NCBI RefSeq assembly: GCF_004798865.1
Contig: NW_025335587.1
Span: 5,622,353 to 5,686,352, forward strand
Direction: 5' to 3'
Source: Varanus komodoensis
Taxonomy: Eukaryota > Chordata > Lepidosauria > Squamata > Varanidae
DNA: 64,000 nt
Shown: piece after piece, positions 13,704 through 25,595 of the stretch
How the letters are laid out: each line of letters starts with the position of its first letter
Numbering within the stretch: position 1 is the first letter of the stretch
The notes under the pieces: model-generated
Database searches by the model: none
The model's input: the letters and a program-made list of their open reading frames with translations, nothing else
What the model was told of the DNA's origin: nothing
Position numbers and translations under genes: made by a program

Positions 13704-13849
13704 AGGTGTCTTTGCATATTGTTCCAAGTGCTTACATAGCTTTGAATGCCTTCCAGATCTAATGATCAGTTAAGCCTTTTCTCTATTAGTACAGCAAGAC
13801 TGTTTCAAGTTGTCTTCTGTCTCTGGTCAGCAACAGCAATGCGGATAAT

Positions 13850-13875
13850 ACCACCACCTCCTCCACCTCCTCCTG
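13850..13875. repeat. CCA/TCC simple repeat
   Basis: Runs of CCACCA and CTCCTCC form a short pyrimidine-rich microsatellite. Confidence 0.75.
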
Positions 13876-14296
13876 TGGTTTCCCCCTTTTTATTTTTTAT
13901 CTGCTATTGCTGAATCAGGCGTGTGTGTATGAGGAAAACAACCCAACTAGAAAAAACAAGCTGATATATAAGAATTTTGCTTCATTTCACAAATCAATTG
14001 AATTTGTCCAATTCAAAACCCTGAACACAAATCCACTTTTATAAAAAAAAAATGCTTGTGCATTCCCCAGCTTTTCCCAGAAATCACACATTGAATGTGA
14101 ACTTAAAACATACACATTTTATTCATTTAAAAAAGGATGGGAAGTGTGCACTTTCACTATTTAAATGAAGTGAAAAAACAGTTGTAATAAAAACTGTATT
14201 GAGATGAATCAAGGTTTGAAGTGAAGTTCAGAAATTTTTAGTAATTTCAAACACCCCTGGTCATCCCAAACTTAGCAAAACAACCATGTCAGGCTT

Positions 14297-14342
14297 TGCT
14301 TCCATGACTGGAATATTGACTGCTTCCATGACTGGAATATTG
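14297..14342. repeat. 24-bp tandem duplication
   Basis: The phrase TGCTTCCATGACTGGAATAT followed by TG occurs twice, starting at 14297 and 14321, giving an exact period of 24 bases. The second copy ends about ten bases before the start of the truncated BovB copy. This is a recent local duplication, since the 22 shared bases are identical. Confidence 0.9.
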
Positions 14343-14349
14343 TAGTTCA

Positions 14350-15307
14350 GCACCACTGATTGGTTCAAAATTGAAAAAGGAATTTGGCAAGACTGTATAC
14401 TGTCGCCCTGCCTATTTAACTTATATGCAGAGCACATCATGCGAAAGATGGGGCTAGATGAATCACCAGTTAAAATTAAGATTGCGGGAGAAATATCAAC
14501 AACCTCAGATATGCAGATGATACCACTCTCATGGCAGAAAGTGAAGAGGAACTAAAGAGCCTCTTGATGCAGGTGAAGGAGGAGAGTGCAAAAGTTGACT
14601 TGAAACTCAACATTAAGAAAACTAAGATCATGGCATCCGGTCCTCTCACTTCATGGCAAATAGATGGGGAAGAAATGGAGGTAGTGACAGATTTGATTTT
14701 CCTGGGCTCCAAGATCACCGCAGATGGGGACTGAAATTAAAAGAGAAGAAATTAAAAGATGCTTGCTCCTGGGGAGGAAAGCTATGGCAAATCTAGACAG
14801 CATACTAAAAACCAGAGACATCACCCTGCCAACAAAAGTGCGTATAGTCAAGGCTATGGTTTTCCCAGTTGCAATATATGGCTGTGAAAGCTGGACCATA
14901 AGGAAGGCTGAGCACCGAAAGATTGAGGCCTTTGAATTGTGGTGCTGGAGGAGACTCCTGCGAGTCCCTTGGACCGCAAGGCGATCAAACCGTTCAGTGC
15001 TAGAGGAGATCAACCCTGACTGCTCTTTAGAAGGCCAGATACTGAAGATGAGACTCAAATACTTTGGCCACCTAATGAGAAGGAGGGACTCCCTGGAGAA
15101 GAGCCTAATGCTGGGAACAATTGACGGCAAAAGAAGAAGGGGACAGCAGAGGATGAGGGGCTAGATGGAGTCGCTGAAGCAGTCAGAGTGAGCTTGGGTG
15201 GACTCCGGGAGATGGTGGAGGACAGGAAGGCCTGGAGGAATGTTGTCCATGGGGTCATGATGGGTCAGACACGACTTAGCGACTAACAACAAAACTACTA
15301 CTACTAT
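14350..15307 (+). mobile_element. RTE/BovB LINE fragment, 5'-truncated
   Basis: This is the 3' part of a BovB retrotransposon. It contains the C-terminal half of the reverse transcriptase and the 3' terminus ending in GACACGACTTAGCGACTAAC followed by a short ACT-rich tail. The YADD catalytic motif is encoded at 14510-14521. BovB is an RTE-clade non-LTR retrotransposon shared by squamates and ruminants, for which horizontal transfer is well established. The copy starts near the middle of the reverse transcriptase, as usual for LINE copies truncated at the 5' end. Confidence 0.92.
14358..15260 (+). pseudogene. BovB reverse transcriptase, broken C-terminal part
   Basis: Translation gives blocks that match BovB reverse transcriptase in order. 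First is an IKIAG-like stretch, then NINNLRYADDTTLMAESEEE around the YADD catalytic aspartates. Next come KLNIKKTKIMASGP and FLGSKITADGD, and finally GRKAMANLDSILKTRDITLP, CESWTIRKAEHRKIEAFELW and WCWRRLLRVPWTARRSN. The frame is broken at least three times. One shift lies just before the YADD block near 14490. At 14734 a small deletion plus a duplicated AGAAGAAATTAAA-type segment moves the frame and gives a TGA. Near 15160 a lost base gives a TAG inside the usual RMRWLDG stretch. The copy cannot make active enzyme. Confidence 0.9.
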
Positions 15308-15499
15308 GACTAGCTTGCCATGGATCACAAATGGTGTTTTGTCTCTGTGGCACTGAAGAAGTCTTGCATCGGAAGTACCTATTGTCACAGGTTTTTAAGT
15401 ATAGCATCTGATTTTTTCTTATTTATTTTTCCCTCTGTTTTGAATGCTCAAGCATGACTGTCATTGAATAGCCAAAATAGCACCAAAATAGCACCATCA
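15308..15499. other. Unannotated non-coding sequence
   Basis: Short spacer between the BovB tail and a family B palindromic scrap. Nothing recognisable. Confidence 0.6.
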
Positions 15500-15570
15500 G
15501 CTCCAACTAGCAAGGCCAGTTATCAGGGCCGATGGGAACTGTAGTCCAAAAACACCTGGACAACCTGCCC
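15500..15570. repeat. Palindromic repeat, family B (one arm)
   Basis: The segment GGGCCGATGGGAACTGTAGT followed by CCAAAAACACCTGGACAACC is the right arm of the family B palindrome. The left arm is almost wholly lost. Confidence 0.55.
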
Positions 15571-16157
15571 CAGAAGATTAGCCCTCCCCAGCCACAGCTG
15601 CAAGGATACCTGCAATGCAAACAAACTTTCCATTTGCAGTTATAAGGAAACTTTTGAGTTGTCTTTGGCCAATCCAACCCACACTTTATTTTCCGTCTGA
15701 TGATTTATATTAAGCCATCACACTGAAATAATTTGTCTGAAGTGGCATTACCAATCGCTGTTTTCCTGTCCTTTTATCAGTATCTACCATTCAACATGGG
15801 TTTGCTGTTGCCTTATGTCCTTCCGGCCCATCCCCCAATTCACTGAAGAATCCAAACGAAGAGGCAGAAGAATGCTTTATGACCATGCTATGCTAGAAGA
15901 TTCTGGTTTTTATTTGGTGGTAATCCTAATCAATAACAGCCAAATCATTTGCAGGAGAAGAAATGAATGCAAGCAACATTGCAAGTTCATATTCCAGCTG
16001 TGTGAGGAATCTTGGTTCGCTTTCCCAGTCCTTGTAGCTCCTTACTCTGAATTCGTCAGTAGGAGGAATTTATGCTAATACATGCCAGATCGTATTCCAG
16101 TGCAGGTGTTTGCAAAATGATATCCATCACTCTCTCACTGATGACCTCCATCTGCAA
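15571..16157. other. Unannotated non-coding sequence
   Basis: An open frame of 87 codons at 15815-16078 on the plus strand has no recognisable domain and no convincing splice signals. I see no gene. Confidence 0.5.
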
Positions 16158-16310
16158 TACATTTTATTTATTTATTTAGAACATTTTTATGCTGCCCCCA
16201 TTGCAACAAAGCCTCGGGGCGGCTTACAACAAAAACAAAGTTACACAAAAACAAAGTTATACAATAAAAATACATATTATTACAATTCATTCAGATAATC
16301 ATTACAGAGA
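16158..16310 (-). mobile_element. L2-like LINE 3' tail, reverse strand
   Basis: Starts with ACATTTTATTTATTTATTTA and goes on to GCCTCGGGGCGGCTTACAAC. That is the reverse complement of the LINE 3' end seen widely in reptiles, in which GTAAGCCGCCCCGAGGC precedes a tail of TAAA repeats. Only the 3' region is present. Confidence 0.7.
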
Positions 16311-17962
16311 AGTGGCAGGATGGGGAAGCTCTCCGAAAGCAAGTGAGGCAAAAAAGGAAATTTTAAAGTTTGGATTCACAGATCTGTTATGTTGTTCAGC
16401 AGTACTTTTCAGACAGCTAAAGACAAACAGGTTCCGATATTTCTCAGATGAACAGAGAGATACTGTTTTGTACTTTTGACATTCCTGTTGTGCCACCAAA
16501 GATCACCTGGCCTTTCCCTTACAGCTACTCCTACCCGCCAAATGATTCTTCTGGTTCTTCTAAACGGCATTGCTTTTTAATCAGCCCTTGATGTTGTGGT
16601 TGTAACTATAATTTGTCTGTAGTTATCTTTTATGTATATGCTTGGCATGCCCCAATTTATGAAGTAGTAAGCTCTTTTATGGTTAGGATATTGACATACT
16701 AGAGGGAAAACTAGCATGTCCTGGAATTATGAGAAAAGGATTTCCTAAGGACAGTATAGATTTACTAGGAATTGATACTGTTAAATAAGGAAACTGTGTA
16801 ATTGAAGTGTATTGAGACAGTTCTGGAGATGTCATGTGTATCAGTAGGATCTCCTAAAGCCTTACAGGAGAAACATATGTGGGTGTGATTACAGAGTGCT
16901 GAAATATTATTTGCCATGATGAGGCTAGAAGACTAAATTAGAACTTGGGCTCCGATTGAGAACTGGTCATGGGTCAGCCCCACTTTGAGTCAGTCCATCA
17001 TCTCTGTCATAAGCTGAGAATGCAGTCCACTGCCAACAAACCATGAGCTCTGTATTTTATCTGGATGATCTTTTTGGCCATCTGCGTAAAACGCCAAGTG
17101 GGGGATTGAGGCTTGGGCACTGATGGATTGCTGGAACCCACCCTCCTCCCTCCTGCACACTTCTTTTTGCCCTCTCCAAGGGCTAGTTGCAATCTCTGAG
17201 GCCAGCTGACTGAGTTCTCTCTGTGCTGGCCGAAAGGGGTGAGAGGTGCACTGGGAGCTTGGCCTTCTAAATCTCAGCTCTGAAATTACAGAAGCTCAGA
17301 AGCAGAGTGCCAAATAATATTATTGCCTCCCAGATGTTGCTGGGAGGCCATACAAGTGCGTCCCGAATGTCTAAAGAAAAAGAAAAATTCTATTCTGCTC
17401 TACTGAATCTGGGCAGGCATTCCAGTTAGGAGGATGTGTGGATGTAGAGTAGGATCTTTTTGGATCATGTTGACCTCAGACAGCTTGATGGTGGAGATTT
17501 TGGTGAGTACACAAGAATAAGTCCATTGCATTTTGGTAGCTACCTGTGTAGGGTTCAGTGATAGACAGACTTCAGGCTAGTAGGACCAATTTTATTTGTT
17601 ACTAGGACTACTAAGCAGGGGCATTTGAAAAGAGCAAGTGCTTAGATTTAAACAATTCTGAGTCCAGGGATTTTGAGTACCTGAACAGAGCACAGCCCAT
17701 AGTACTAGCTGCACAAAAATATAACTCTGGTTATATTTACCTAAGTTGTCTTCACTTCAGCAATATAAAGGTTGAGGCTGTTTCTTAAATGAGTGGGAAT
17801 TTCTTACTGCAAATCACCTGGAGATCCACCAGTATGTCCAGACCCACCTTATCACCACCCCTGGCTTACCTCTAGGCATAGAGTTTTCAGAATTAGGGCC
17901 TCATGGAGCTTAGCACCAGCCTTTTACCCCTTTCTACAAATGTAATTTATACCCCAATGCAC
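16311..17962. other. Unannotated non-coding sequence
   Basis: No gene or repeat recognised. Confidence 0.55.
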
Positions 17963-18040
17963 AAATGTAGTATTTATTTATATTATTTATTAGAAGTACT
18001 TTAAATCAACCCTTCACCCTTATGGATTTCAGGGTGTTGT
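17963..18040 (-). mobile_element. Possible LINE 3' tail, reverse strand
   Basis: TAGTATTTATTTATATTATT then an A/T-rich stretch resembles the reversed AAATAAATA tails of L2-like copies elsewhere in the window. It is short and the match is weak. Confidence 0.35.
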
Positions 18041-18199
18041 GCCATAAATATGACCATGCCACTAAGAATCATGTTCTACTGTTTGAATATTTGGGCATGA
18101 ACGATGCTCACAAATTGCATACAAGTGTCTTGAAGCAGTTGCTCCAAAGTCTTTGGAGATGCTACCATTGGAAAGCAGCCATTCTAGGACATGGGGGCA

Positions 18200-18390
18200 T
18201 CAGGGAGGGACCATATCTCAGCTGGTAGAGGAACTCCTTTACATGCAGAAGGTCCAGTTTCAATCCATGGCATCTCCAAGCAGGGCTGGAAGATTCCCAG
18301 CCTGAAACCCTGGAGTGCTGCTGCCAGGCAGTGTTGACAATGCTGGACTAAAGAGACAGAAGTTCTTGCTTGGAATAAGGAAACTTTTGT
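18200..18390 (+). mobile_element. tRNA-derived SINE
   Basis: The head resembles a tRNA gene promoter. An A-box-like TATCTCAGCTGGTAGAGG lies at about 18213-18230 and a B-box-like GGTCCAGTTTCAATCC at 18251-18266. The body continues with CATCTCCAAGCAGGGCTGGA and CCTGAAACCCTGGAGTGCTG. The end AATAAGGAAACTT resembles the usual TATAAGGCAGCTTCC terminus of this SINE. Transcription would be by RNA polymerase III. The copy differs from the remembered consensus at many bases, so it is old. Confidence 0.8.
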
Positions 18391-19488
18391 GTGATGCTCA
18401 GGCCTGGTGCCACATGGAGGGAAAGGGTTCTTTTCTAACCTTGCTGGCACTGGAGTCAGCAAGGTAGGAGTCTTGGATATCCTCATCCTGCATGCCCAGA
18501 TATGGTGTGCAAAGGCTGGTTTTTTTTTTTTTTTTTGAGATATCCCAATTAATCTTACATTAATCCCAATCTTATCTTACATTAGTCAGGCAAAGCAAGT
18601 CAGAAGGAGTGGATCAGTTGTGTACCTTTCCTGTAGTGACAGACTAAAGGATGAATGGAAAGCAGCAATATGGTGGGCCTGGCAACAAGACAATGCGGGA
18701 TCCATTTGTCCAACAGCAGTCTTGTCTTCCTCAACATTATTCTCTATTGACATACAGAGACATCACTTCTTTAAACACTCATTTCTCATAATTGCTGGTA
18801 TTACCACATTTGTGAAAAGTTTGCTAATAGCAGTGATTTTTGATGATTGTTGATAATCATCAACTCTGATAATTGTTGGCTGAGTGACTATTAGCATTCT
18901 CAAATTAAAAGACTTGTGATATTGGCTACCTGAACAACTTAATACCATGATCATCAGTGGGAAACTGTTTTGTTATTGCTATTGCCCCTGTTCATTTGCA
19001 TACTGCAAGTGGAAAGCCTGTATAGACAGCTGAATTTTTCTTTAATTTGTGTCCCGGTGAAGATTTTGCAGGAACAGGACTTCTCAGGCAGTTGCCAATG
19101 AGTGCCATCTTTATTAAATGAGATTTCTACGCCTATTTGATGGTGGGTCAAGTTTAAGAGGCTATCTGGTTATCATCTAAGCCATTTGTGATTTTGCAAT
19201 ATAATCTTTTTAACAGTCCTGCAAATACCAAATATTTGTATACTATGTAATGTACGTGGTCATATCATTGGGAACTTTTTACTTTTTGTGACCAAAGGAA
19301 CCAGAAAAAAAGGTCAGCCCCCACACACAGATACATAGCCAACAACTAGGTGGTGTCATCACCATAGTATTTTGATTGTTTTAGGTTGCAGCCTTATATG
19401 TACTTCTCTGAAAACATGACATATTAAATTCAGTGGGTGTTTCCTTCTGAGTGCCCAGGATTGTGTTGTTATTGTGACAGTGTGATTT

Positions 19489-19490
<2 letters not shown>
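18391..19490. other. Unannotated non-coding sequence
   Basis: Contains a run of 17 T at 18520-18536, perhaps the tail of a reverse-oriented retroposon, but no body is recognisable. Around 19380-19465 a phrase with CCAGGATTGTG and TTCAGTGGGTG hints at a decayed dispersed repeat. No gene. Confidence 0.5.

Positions 19491-19491
<1 letters not shown>

Positions 19492-19545
<54 letters not shown>
19492..19545. repeat. (GA)n microsatellite, 27 units
   Basis: About 54 uninterrupted bases of GA. It accounts for the Leu-Ser repeat frames on the minus strand, which are not proteins. Its purity suggests it is likely length-polymorphic. Confidence 0.98.
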
Positions 19546-19548
<3 letters not shown>

Positions 19549-19707
19549 ATTCAAATTGCATTCCATGGTTAAATTGGTCCCAAGGACAAATTTGGAAGAA
19601 GGGCTGGAATATAAGGATTCTAAAATCAAAGAAAGCATGCTGGCCATACAAATAGATTTCTCTACCCACATTTTGAACAAAAAAGCATGAACAATTGCTC
19701 ATTAAAA

Positions 19708-19804
19708 TGCAGTCCTATAGATCTTTAGACAGAAAAACGTCCTCAACTCCCAGCATACCAAGAAGACTCTTTTTCTGTCTAAATTGCCATAGCATTGCAC
19801 CCTA
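19708..19804. repeat. Hairpin (palindromic) element, family A
   Basis: The left arm GCAGTCCTATAGATCTTTAG followed by ACAGAAAAA pairs with the right arm TTTTTCTGTCTAAATTGCCA followed by TAGCATTGC. The centre holds AACTCCCAGCAT. The layout is the same as at 13578-13703, but the centre is shorter. Confidence 0.65.
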
Positions 19805-22800
19805 TGCAATTTAGAGGCCTAGGAGTATGAGAAGCTGCTTTATGTTCCTTGGGTTCCTTGACCCAAAACATCTTTATTTAGAAATCAAAAACACTTTCAT
19901 AGGATTTCTGTAAGGGGAAAGTGTTAATATTACTGTTTGGGGTTGACAGTCTTGTAGTTTTTACTTAGAACATTTTTCTCAAATGTGTAGAAGAGTCACC
20001 CTAGTCCAAGATTTTCTCCCCAACTCTAAGGTGTCAAAATATCCAACAGATTTTAGTTCTGGTAATTGGTCACAGGATCCTACTATTCTGCCTCTAGTAT
20101 ATCAAAGGATGTCACTTGAACTGCACAAACACCATTTCCAGTGGCAATTACATGGCTTCCCAGATGTTTTCAATAACAGAACTGGGGCTCAGCTGCTAGC
20201 TAAATCATTTTCAGCTCAGCAATGACCCATGGTAAACTAGCAGTGTAGACAAACCCCTAGTCAAAGGTCTAGAGTTACATATCCAACTATTGTATTTATA
20301 TCAGTTGCACACAATGCTCCCCACAAATACAAGAACCCCTTTATTTCTGTCTTCAGAACCTACAGGCTCCATTAAAAGGGAAAACATTTGTTTTAATACA
20401 AACACATTTCAGACAACACATGATCCATTGGCCAGTATTATGTGGCATAAATTAGAAGTGGGGTAATTAAGTCAATCACGAAGTTGTTTTCCATTCAGAG
20501 TCGATTTATGGCTCTAGGGCTTAGGACAGTGTATTTTCTTTAGATACCAAAGGGAAGGAATGGGGCTCATACCACTTTTTTGTGTATAAACCACTCTGAA
20601 GAACAAATTCTCAGCTGACATAAAATCCAGCTTAGCTTCATTAGTTCCAAAGGGTCTGTGGTAATCCATACCAGGCAAGGGTGTGGTGGGTTGAAGTCTT
20701 GGAATTTACTGTGTATTCTCTTTGGAGTTTTTGAGCTGAAAAACAGCTCTGTTGGAACTGATACCAGTGCAACATTCACATTGTCTGTATGGGCAGCATA
20801 TTTCATTCATGCTAAGAGTCTATGAGTGTTTCCAGATGAAGTTTTCCTTGTGCCTCATTGATGGAATGTGATGGAGGGTCTGACTTCATTGTCTTCCACT
20901 GTAGCCCTCCTGTGTTTTCCCACTGCTGTTTCTGTCCTTTTTCTTGCCAGAAAATATTGGTTTAGGAAGAAAAGACTGAAGAGCTGCACAATATCTTTTG
21001 ATAGGTAGGAGGAGCCTTCCATCTGGAAGCAACCTAGAGCAACCATTCTTTAAATCATATACTGTAAGAAAAGACAGGTCATGTTTGAATTCATGCCCTA
21101 CCTTCTGCATTCCTGCTGTGGGAGATGCAAGTATATACAATCCAAAAAGTCTAACACTCTATGCATTCTACATTTTTATGTCAACATGGAAATGCTACGA
21201 GCAATTCAAAGCGCTGTTTTGAGATCCTCAAATAGTTTAGAACTAAATAAGTTAAGCATGCTTTTCTTTCACACAAATATGGGAGCTGCTATATTCTTCA
21301 GGAGCCCTTCTCCAGATTCTTCTACTCTTCAAGGTAGACTGACCATGTCTTCTATGTTGTCAAGAACAGTTTTCTGTTTCAAGTTGTGCTCCATTCGATG
21401 TGCTAAGAGTCCAATTCTGGTTAAAAGATAACCATCAGAAGGGACAACAAGGACATTGAAATTGCCCAATAACCATCATCGCATGGGGAGCAGGGGAAGG
21501 GGCACACAGGAGGTCAACTGGCCAGTCTTTCCCAGAATAATACTTGTGTGAGATGTATTATATTTCCACTTAATGTACAGTAAGAGCACAGTCCAAAAGG
21601 AGTGATGCTCAAAAATGGAAAGCTCCATTTTCGGTGCTCCATTCCCTAAATGGATTTTGAGCTAGATGCTCTGGAGGTCATCTTAAGGAGATTGGGTAGG
21701 AAAGAAAAGACTTTTGGACTTGACAGAGTCATGTTCCTTCCCCTCAGTCATGCCCCTGTTGGTGGACTCCCCCTCTGAAGGGAAACTAGAGCTCCATCCC
21801 AAAAGACCAGGAGGAGCCTGAGCCCTTGGAACAGAGGCTGATCCACCCCGTAGCCCTCAAGAGAATGGTTGTCTTAAGCAGCAGGCAAGCAAGGCTTCTG
21901 AGCAGGAGTGCTTTCATACACAGAAGGAGAAAGCAGGAGAAAGCAGCTCCTTTCAATGACCCCCTCCTACCAGTGGGGTTCTGCAAGCTAAGGCAATGCA
22001 AACCTCCAGTAAATGTCTAGTCACTGCTGAAAATAATGTAGTTCTTCAGCTCTACTCTTCTGTCTTGTTTCTTGGACCTTGTGTTGAGGGCTGAACCAGG
22101 GACCCCAGCTTGAATTTTTTCCTGGACAGTGTAATATAGTTGGTTGAACAATTGTCCTTTTGGCCTTTGCTTATACTTTGACCTGGCCTGCCTGCCTGCT
22201 TCCTTACTAGTCTGAATCCTTGGTGCATAACTGTTTGCATGTTTTATGACCTTGCTTTTTGGAGTGCGCCAGGACTCAGTCTGTTTCAGCCAAAGCAGTA
22301 CAGCTCTCCCCTGCCAGCCACTGGCATACCCTCTTTGTGCCATCCCTTCCCATTCCAGAGTTGCCCTGGCAACCCCAGAAGAGGACTTGCCATAGAACTT
22401 TCAGTGTTGGCTGGGTGGTGGGAGTGGGGGGATCCACAGCTGGCTCTTCTCTGAAGACCTAGCAAGCTCAGGGACAAGTTCTGGGAATATTGCATCTTGG
22501 GTAATAACTCTTGGTTTCTTCATTCACTGTCAGGTGTCAGGGAAGCAGCTAAGATGTTCTGCCAGCTGGCATCTCTGTCTAAACTGTTGTGCCAGTTAAC
22601 AAAATAAAATCAGTTTTACAACTCCCCTTCTGCCCCAAGATGACACAGAGTGTAAAGCCTCAGGTTGTTCTGTAACTCCCCCCACCCGCAACAGTGCAAA
22701 TACAGCTGTCTGGACAAAATCAATTTGATCAGGTGGGAAATTATGTTCTTATTTTAGACAAGCCCTATTTCTGCACAGCACAGAATGGCTCATGTGTGAG

Positions 22801-24159
22801 TAGCTCTGAATAATTAAGTCCCCATGTGCAAATTGGGCAACATGGAAAGAATGGAACAAGTTTCTGGTCCCTCTTCAGGCCTGGCTGAGCAGCCGCATTG
22901 CAACTTTCCCATGGCAAGTTCCCAACAGCTCTTTTACAACCAGGTGCCGGCTGTTTCTCTGGCTGGAATCTCTTCTTCCCATGGATGTCCACACTAAGCT
23001 ATTGTGTATCTGTGTGTGTATGAAACTACTTACTGCCCACTTTCAAACAACCAGGGCAAACATGATTTAGGAGGGCTTTCATCTGTGGTAGAGAGTTCTC
23101 ATCCATGTTATGTGATGATCTACCTAATGGAAGACCTTAGCACGCTCCCAGAACACGGGGAGCTTTGCAAAGGAGTGACACAGACTCATGGGTATATGCT
23201 GCACAAGATATCTTTATCTCTCACTCCAACTCATAAGCCAACTATCAGCTGACTATATTCCTTATTCAGCTTACTCTGGGAACACTTTCAACTTTTATTA
23301 TATTGATAGAGATATCTATACAGATAGACCATGTCGAGTGTGCATGCCTATTGGTACCATTTTTCCAAAAGGAGTTGCTCACTCTGACTCATGTTTTGGT
23401 AATATACTTCTTGCAATTCTGTACTCTGTTTCAAACTTTTTCATTATTGTAGTGTATAATTGTTTTGGTTAGCTGTGATCTTTGATGTTACTGTGGTTAT
23501 TGTAATTGTTTTGGGGTGTTTTGACTGCTCCTCTGACTGGTTGGCCATTCTTCTGTGTTTCTCCCTCCAATTGGGCCTCTCTATTCTGGAGACACAACAA
23601 TGTATATGCAAATTAGGCTAATTACTCTAATAGCCCTACAATGGCCCCTAAGTGTTCATGTGAAAGGAAGCTAAAAATGATCACACTTAGTGAGGAAGGC
23701 ATGTTGAATACCAAGACAGGCCAAAAGCTAGGCCTCTTGCACCAAACAGTCAGCCAACAGTATAACTATAACTATATGCGACACAAGTTATTGTTATATT
23801 TGACTTATTGTGTTGGTCTGGAACCAAACGCAAATTATCGCCAAGATATGCCTGCAATCTCTACACTGTGTTCCTCTCCTTGAACTGTCTGGGCCTGTGG
23901 AGTCCAAAAATGCACACACTTGCAAGCAGTGGAAACTGAAGTGAATCTAAGGCACGGCAGCACTATCTCGCCTTCAGGGCACCAACAGGACTCCGACAGA
24001 ACAAAGGGAAACCAGTGGAGTGCAGTGTCATGTATTCTGACTGTCGAAGGCATCCCATGCTTCTCCCATGCTTGTCCCAGGACCTTATGATGGAATACCA
24101 CTATGCCAACAAAATTGGTGGCGTAAGCCAACCTATCCCAACCTCCATAACTTCTAGGC
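19805..24159. other. Unannotated non-coding sequence
   Basis: No gene seen across 4.3 kb. The open frames overlap each other on opposite strands and carry no domains. Confidence 0.55.
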
Positions 24160-24252
24160 TTCAGCTCCCAGCCATCCCAGCAGCATGGCCAGTGATCAGA
24201 GTTCTTGGGCCTTGTAGCACAAAATACCTGGAAGGCACCACACTGGGAAAAG
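24160..24252. repeat. Palindromic repeat, family B
   Basis: The left arm TTCAGCTCCCAGCCATCCCA is partly complementary to the right arm GAGTTCTTGGGCCTTGTAGC. It is followed by AAAATACCTGGAAGGCACCA, the outer-arm motif shared with other copies. Confidence 0.6.
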
Positions 24253-24699
24253 CTGGTAGAAATTAAAAACCTCTTAGGATCCAGTCATATGGGTCACACC
24301 CCTGAAGCTGCAGCATTCTATGCTGAGCAGGAGGGGTGGTGGAGGTGATCTCCAGCTCCTGCTGCTTCTGCTTTGCATTTCAGCTAGACGGCCATGTCTG
24401 GCCATTTTACTGTGGCACTTTGGAGGGGGAGGGAAGAGTGAACCTAGGAATGACATAGCCTGGCCTCTGTTGTCCCTTCCTGTCCCCTCCCCAGAGTTCA
24501 GTTTGTGAACTTGGACCTGGGAATCCAAGGTATTGTAGCACCCACCCCCTCCACCCCGCCCCAGGCCGTGAGATCACTCTGTTATGAAAATAAAGGGAGA
24601 AGGTAGGTAGCTCTTCCCCACCTTCCACTCTCAGCTAAAACAGGGAAAGAAACAGATTCTTTCCCAGAATTTCGCAGGGAATGGGTCTACAGAGTTAAA
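24253..24699. other. Unannotated, locally GC-rich sequence
   Basis: A GC-richer patch with G- and C-runs (24325-24600). No gene, promoter element or CpG cluster that I could support. Confidence 0.5.
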
Positions 24700-25096
24700 G
24701 TAAGTGTGATTCCTTTGCTACAACAGTGTCATTGCTACCATCTGTTGCTAGGCACCATTTGAAATGTTGGTTATGATCTTAGTTTCATACACTTTGGGAC
24801 CAAGTATCTGAAAGACCACTTTCTCCCATGTGAGCCTGCCTGGTTTTAAGATATTGTGGAGAGTGCTGCCACCAGCAGAAGCATGCTTATTGGGGATGTT
24901 TGAGAAGAGGGCTTCTTGGTGACCACTCCCAGGTTTTGGAACTCCTTATCAAGGAAATCAAGGTTGACTCTCTCTTTGCTGTACTTCTGTCAGCAGGTAT
25001 AACATGCCATTGTTTAAGAAGGTTTTTTATTTCATTCTATGATTCTAATCTGCCCAGTGGTAGAAAGGTGGGGTACAAATAAAATACATTAATTTC
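24700..25096 (+). mobile_element. L2-type LINE 3' region
   Basis: Contains phrases typical of this LINE's 3' coding end, such as GGTTTTGGAACTCCTTATCA, then CTTTGCTGTACTTCTGTCAG. It ends with GAAAGGTGGGGTACAAATAA and AATACATTAA, the usual terminus with TAAA-type units. It is 5'-truncated and without an open frame. A second copy with the same phrases lies at 34640-35120. Confidence 0.65.
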
Positions 25097-25529
25097 TAAA
25101 TATCGAATAGCAGTGCAACATTTTTGGACTGGGAGCACTAGGAGCTGAAGCATTAGCCAGGCAACTCACATCTGTCAAGGTAGCAGAGGTACATCACTCT
25201 CTGCTCCCATGTTTTTCAAGCTGTGAGCATATATGTGGCCATGGTGGGCAAAGACGACAATCGGTAAAAGGGAAAAGTGGGGAAGAGAAAGAACATGTCC
25301 AAACTCCTATGGAAGCACATGTCCGAGTCTCCAGGCACAAGCGCATGACAAGAACCCCCATTTCACTTCTGGAGTTGAGGCTCACAGATCAGCTTTCCAC
25401 ACAGATAAGTGAAGGAGGGAGGCTGCTTCATCAAGATGCTTACCTGAAGCAAGAAAAGATCACTTGCATATCCTGCACTGAACTATAAAGCTTAAAGGAA
25501 TTTTAGGCCATCAAATCCAGTTTTTATGA

Positions 25530-25595
25530 TCAGGGTTGCCCTCCAGATGTCTCAGACCACAACTCCCATCACTGCCAGACTGGGCATGATTGTAT
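25530..25595. repeat. Palindromic repeat, family B (left arm)
   Basis: GGTTGCCCTCCAGATGTCTC followed by AGACCACAACTCCCATCACT is the left arm of the family B consensus. The right arm is degraded. Confidence 0.55.

Noticed and set aside
18213-18266. Possible functional tRNA gene
   Set aside because: A and B boxes are present, but there is no cloverleaf or acceptor stem; the downstream body shows it is a SINE.
19381-19702. Two minus-strand frames with a long Leu-Ser repeat
   Set aside because: They are translations of the (GA)n microsatellite at 19492-19545.
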